A stretch of 64,000 bases of DNA from the NCBI GenBank assembly GCA_024693845.1, contig JAILKJ010000045.1, positions 62,001 to 126,000 of the forward strand. The letters are read 5' to 3'. Made by a program: the position numbers and the translations under genes. The first letter of the stretch is position 1; every line of letters starts with the position of its first letter. Shown one piece after another: positions 63,565 to 64,000 of the stretch. The stretch comes from Lachnospiraceae bacterium (lineage in GTDB: Bacteria > Bacillota > Clostridia > Lachnospirales > Lachnospiraceae). The notes under the pieces are model-generated. The model did no database searches. It saw only the letters and a list, made by a program, of their open reading frames with translations, and was not told where the DNA came from.

Positions 63565-64000
63565 TTGGAAGAACGATATGCGATTGAAATGCGAAACATT
63601 ACCAAACGGTTTCCCGGTATCGTAGCAAACGACGATATCACCCTGCAGCTGAAAAAGGGTGAGATCCATGCGCTGCTGGGGGAGAACGGTGCGGGCAAAT
63701 CCACGCTGATGAGCGTGCTGTTCGGCCTGTATCAGCCGGAAGAGGGAAGCATCTACAAGGATGGAAAAGAAGTGAAAATCAACGACCCCAATGATGCCAA
63801 TGCACTGGGGATCGGTATGGTACACCAGCATTTTAAACTGGTGCAGTGCTTTTCCGTGCTGGACAACATCATTCTGGGGGTAGAGACTACCAAACACGGC
63901 ATTTTGCAAAAGCAGGTTGCCCGGGAAAAGATCATGGAGCTGTCGGAAAAATACGGCTTGAAGATCGATCCCGATGCCCTGATCGAAGATATCACCGTGG
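63565..64000 (+). CDS. BMP-type ABC transporter ATP-binding protein (cut by window end)
   Basis: The frame runs to the window edge; 145 codons are visible. The protein begins EERYAIEMRNITKRFPGIVA and has the Walker A motif GENGAGKST near residue 42 and the Q-loop MVHQHFKLV near 88. This matches the RbsA/YufO-type ATPases that carry two ABC modules and work with BMP lipoproteins in nucleoside import. Translation probably starts at TTG (63565) with GGGAGAGGG about 7 nt upstream; the first in-frame ATG is codon 9. Two permease genes are expected downstream, outside the window. Confidence 0.9.
   Translation, partial: MEERYAIEMRNITKRFPGIVANDDITLQLKKGEIHALLGENGAGKSTLMSVLFGLYQPEEGSIYKDGKEVKINDPNDANALGIGMVHQHFKLVQCFSVLDNIILGVETTKHGILQKQVAREKIMELSEKYGLKIDPDALIEDITV

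Overview
The window looks like a motile, saccharolytic, anaerobic member of the Clostridia, most likely a Lachnospiraceae relative (Butyrivibrio/Roseburia-like). This rests on gene order and content: a flgK-flgL-maf-fliW-csrA-flaG-fliD-fliS-flagellin run, a trimeric [FeFe]-hydrogenase, the Firmicutes-type rpmG-secE-nusG-rplKA-rplJL-rpoBC-rpsLG-fusA-tuf cluster, AAGGAGG-type ribosome binding sites, and an AraC/ABC/GH51 arabinoside locus. No 16S rRNA or species marker is present, so the assignment is an inference.

1-9.2 kb: late flagellar genes. The 3' end of flgK, then flgL, a Maf-type (DUF115) flagellin glycosyltransferase, fliW, csrA, flaG, fliD, fliS, a FliT/FlgN-like coiled-coil protein and a 271-residue flagellin gene. 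Two sigma-28-like promoters (TAAC/TAAT, 14-15 nt, TCCGATAT) precede flaG and the flagellin gene. The flagellin mRNA leader can fold a hairpin presenting GGA in its loop upstream of a GGA-containing Shine-Dalgarno, as expected for CsrA control through FliW.

9.2-33.7 kb: a long surface-glycan, probably flagellin-glycosylation, island. It has four CgeB/DUF3880-like glycosyltransferases, one other GT-B enzyme, a DUF4422 glycosyltransferase, a TPR-plus-phosphatase/sulfatase-fold protein, an FkbH-like protein with a C-terminal hydrolase-like domain, a methyltransferase, a PseC-like aminotransferase, an IspD/TarI-like cytidylyltransferase, a CMP-sugar synthetase fused to a HAD phosphatase, an SGNH protein, an Rpn-family nuclease and a small unknown helical protein. 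The hydABC hydrogenase operon sits inside this island. The island ends with a second, divergent FliD-like gene on the minus strand.

34-53.7 kb: transcription/translation core, rpmG to tuf. Two genes interrupt the usual order: a CapA-family metallophosphatase between rplA and rplJ, and a large GT-C-like membrane protein between rplL and rpoB. Good -35/-10 promoters restart transcription before rpmG, rplJ, rpoB, rpsL and tuf. An L10 leader with its attenuator precedes rplJ, and a large palindrome overlaps the rplJ promoter. Two tandem 70-bp palindromic repeats follow tuf.

53.8-64 kb: carbohydrate catabolism. A minus-strand AraC regulator diverges from a sugar ABC transporter operon (lipoprotein and two permeases), a parallel beta-helix gene interrupted by one in-frame TGA, and a GH51 alpha-L-arabinofuranosidase. 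A BMP-family lipoprotein and the start of its ATPase gene follow. I saw no tRNA, rRNA, CRISPR array or intact insertion sequence.
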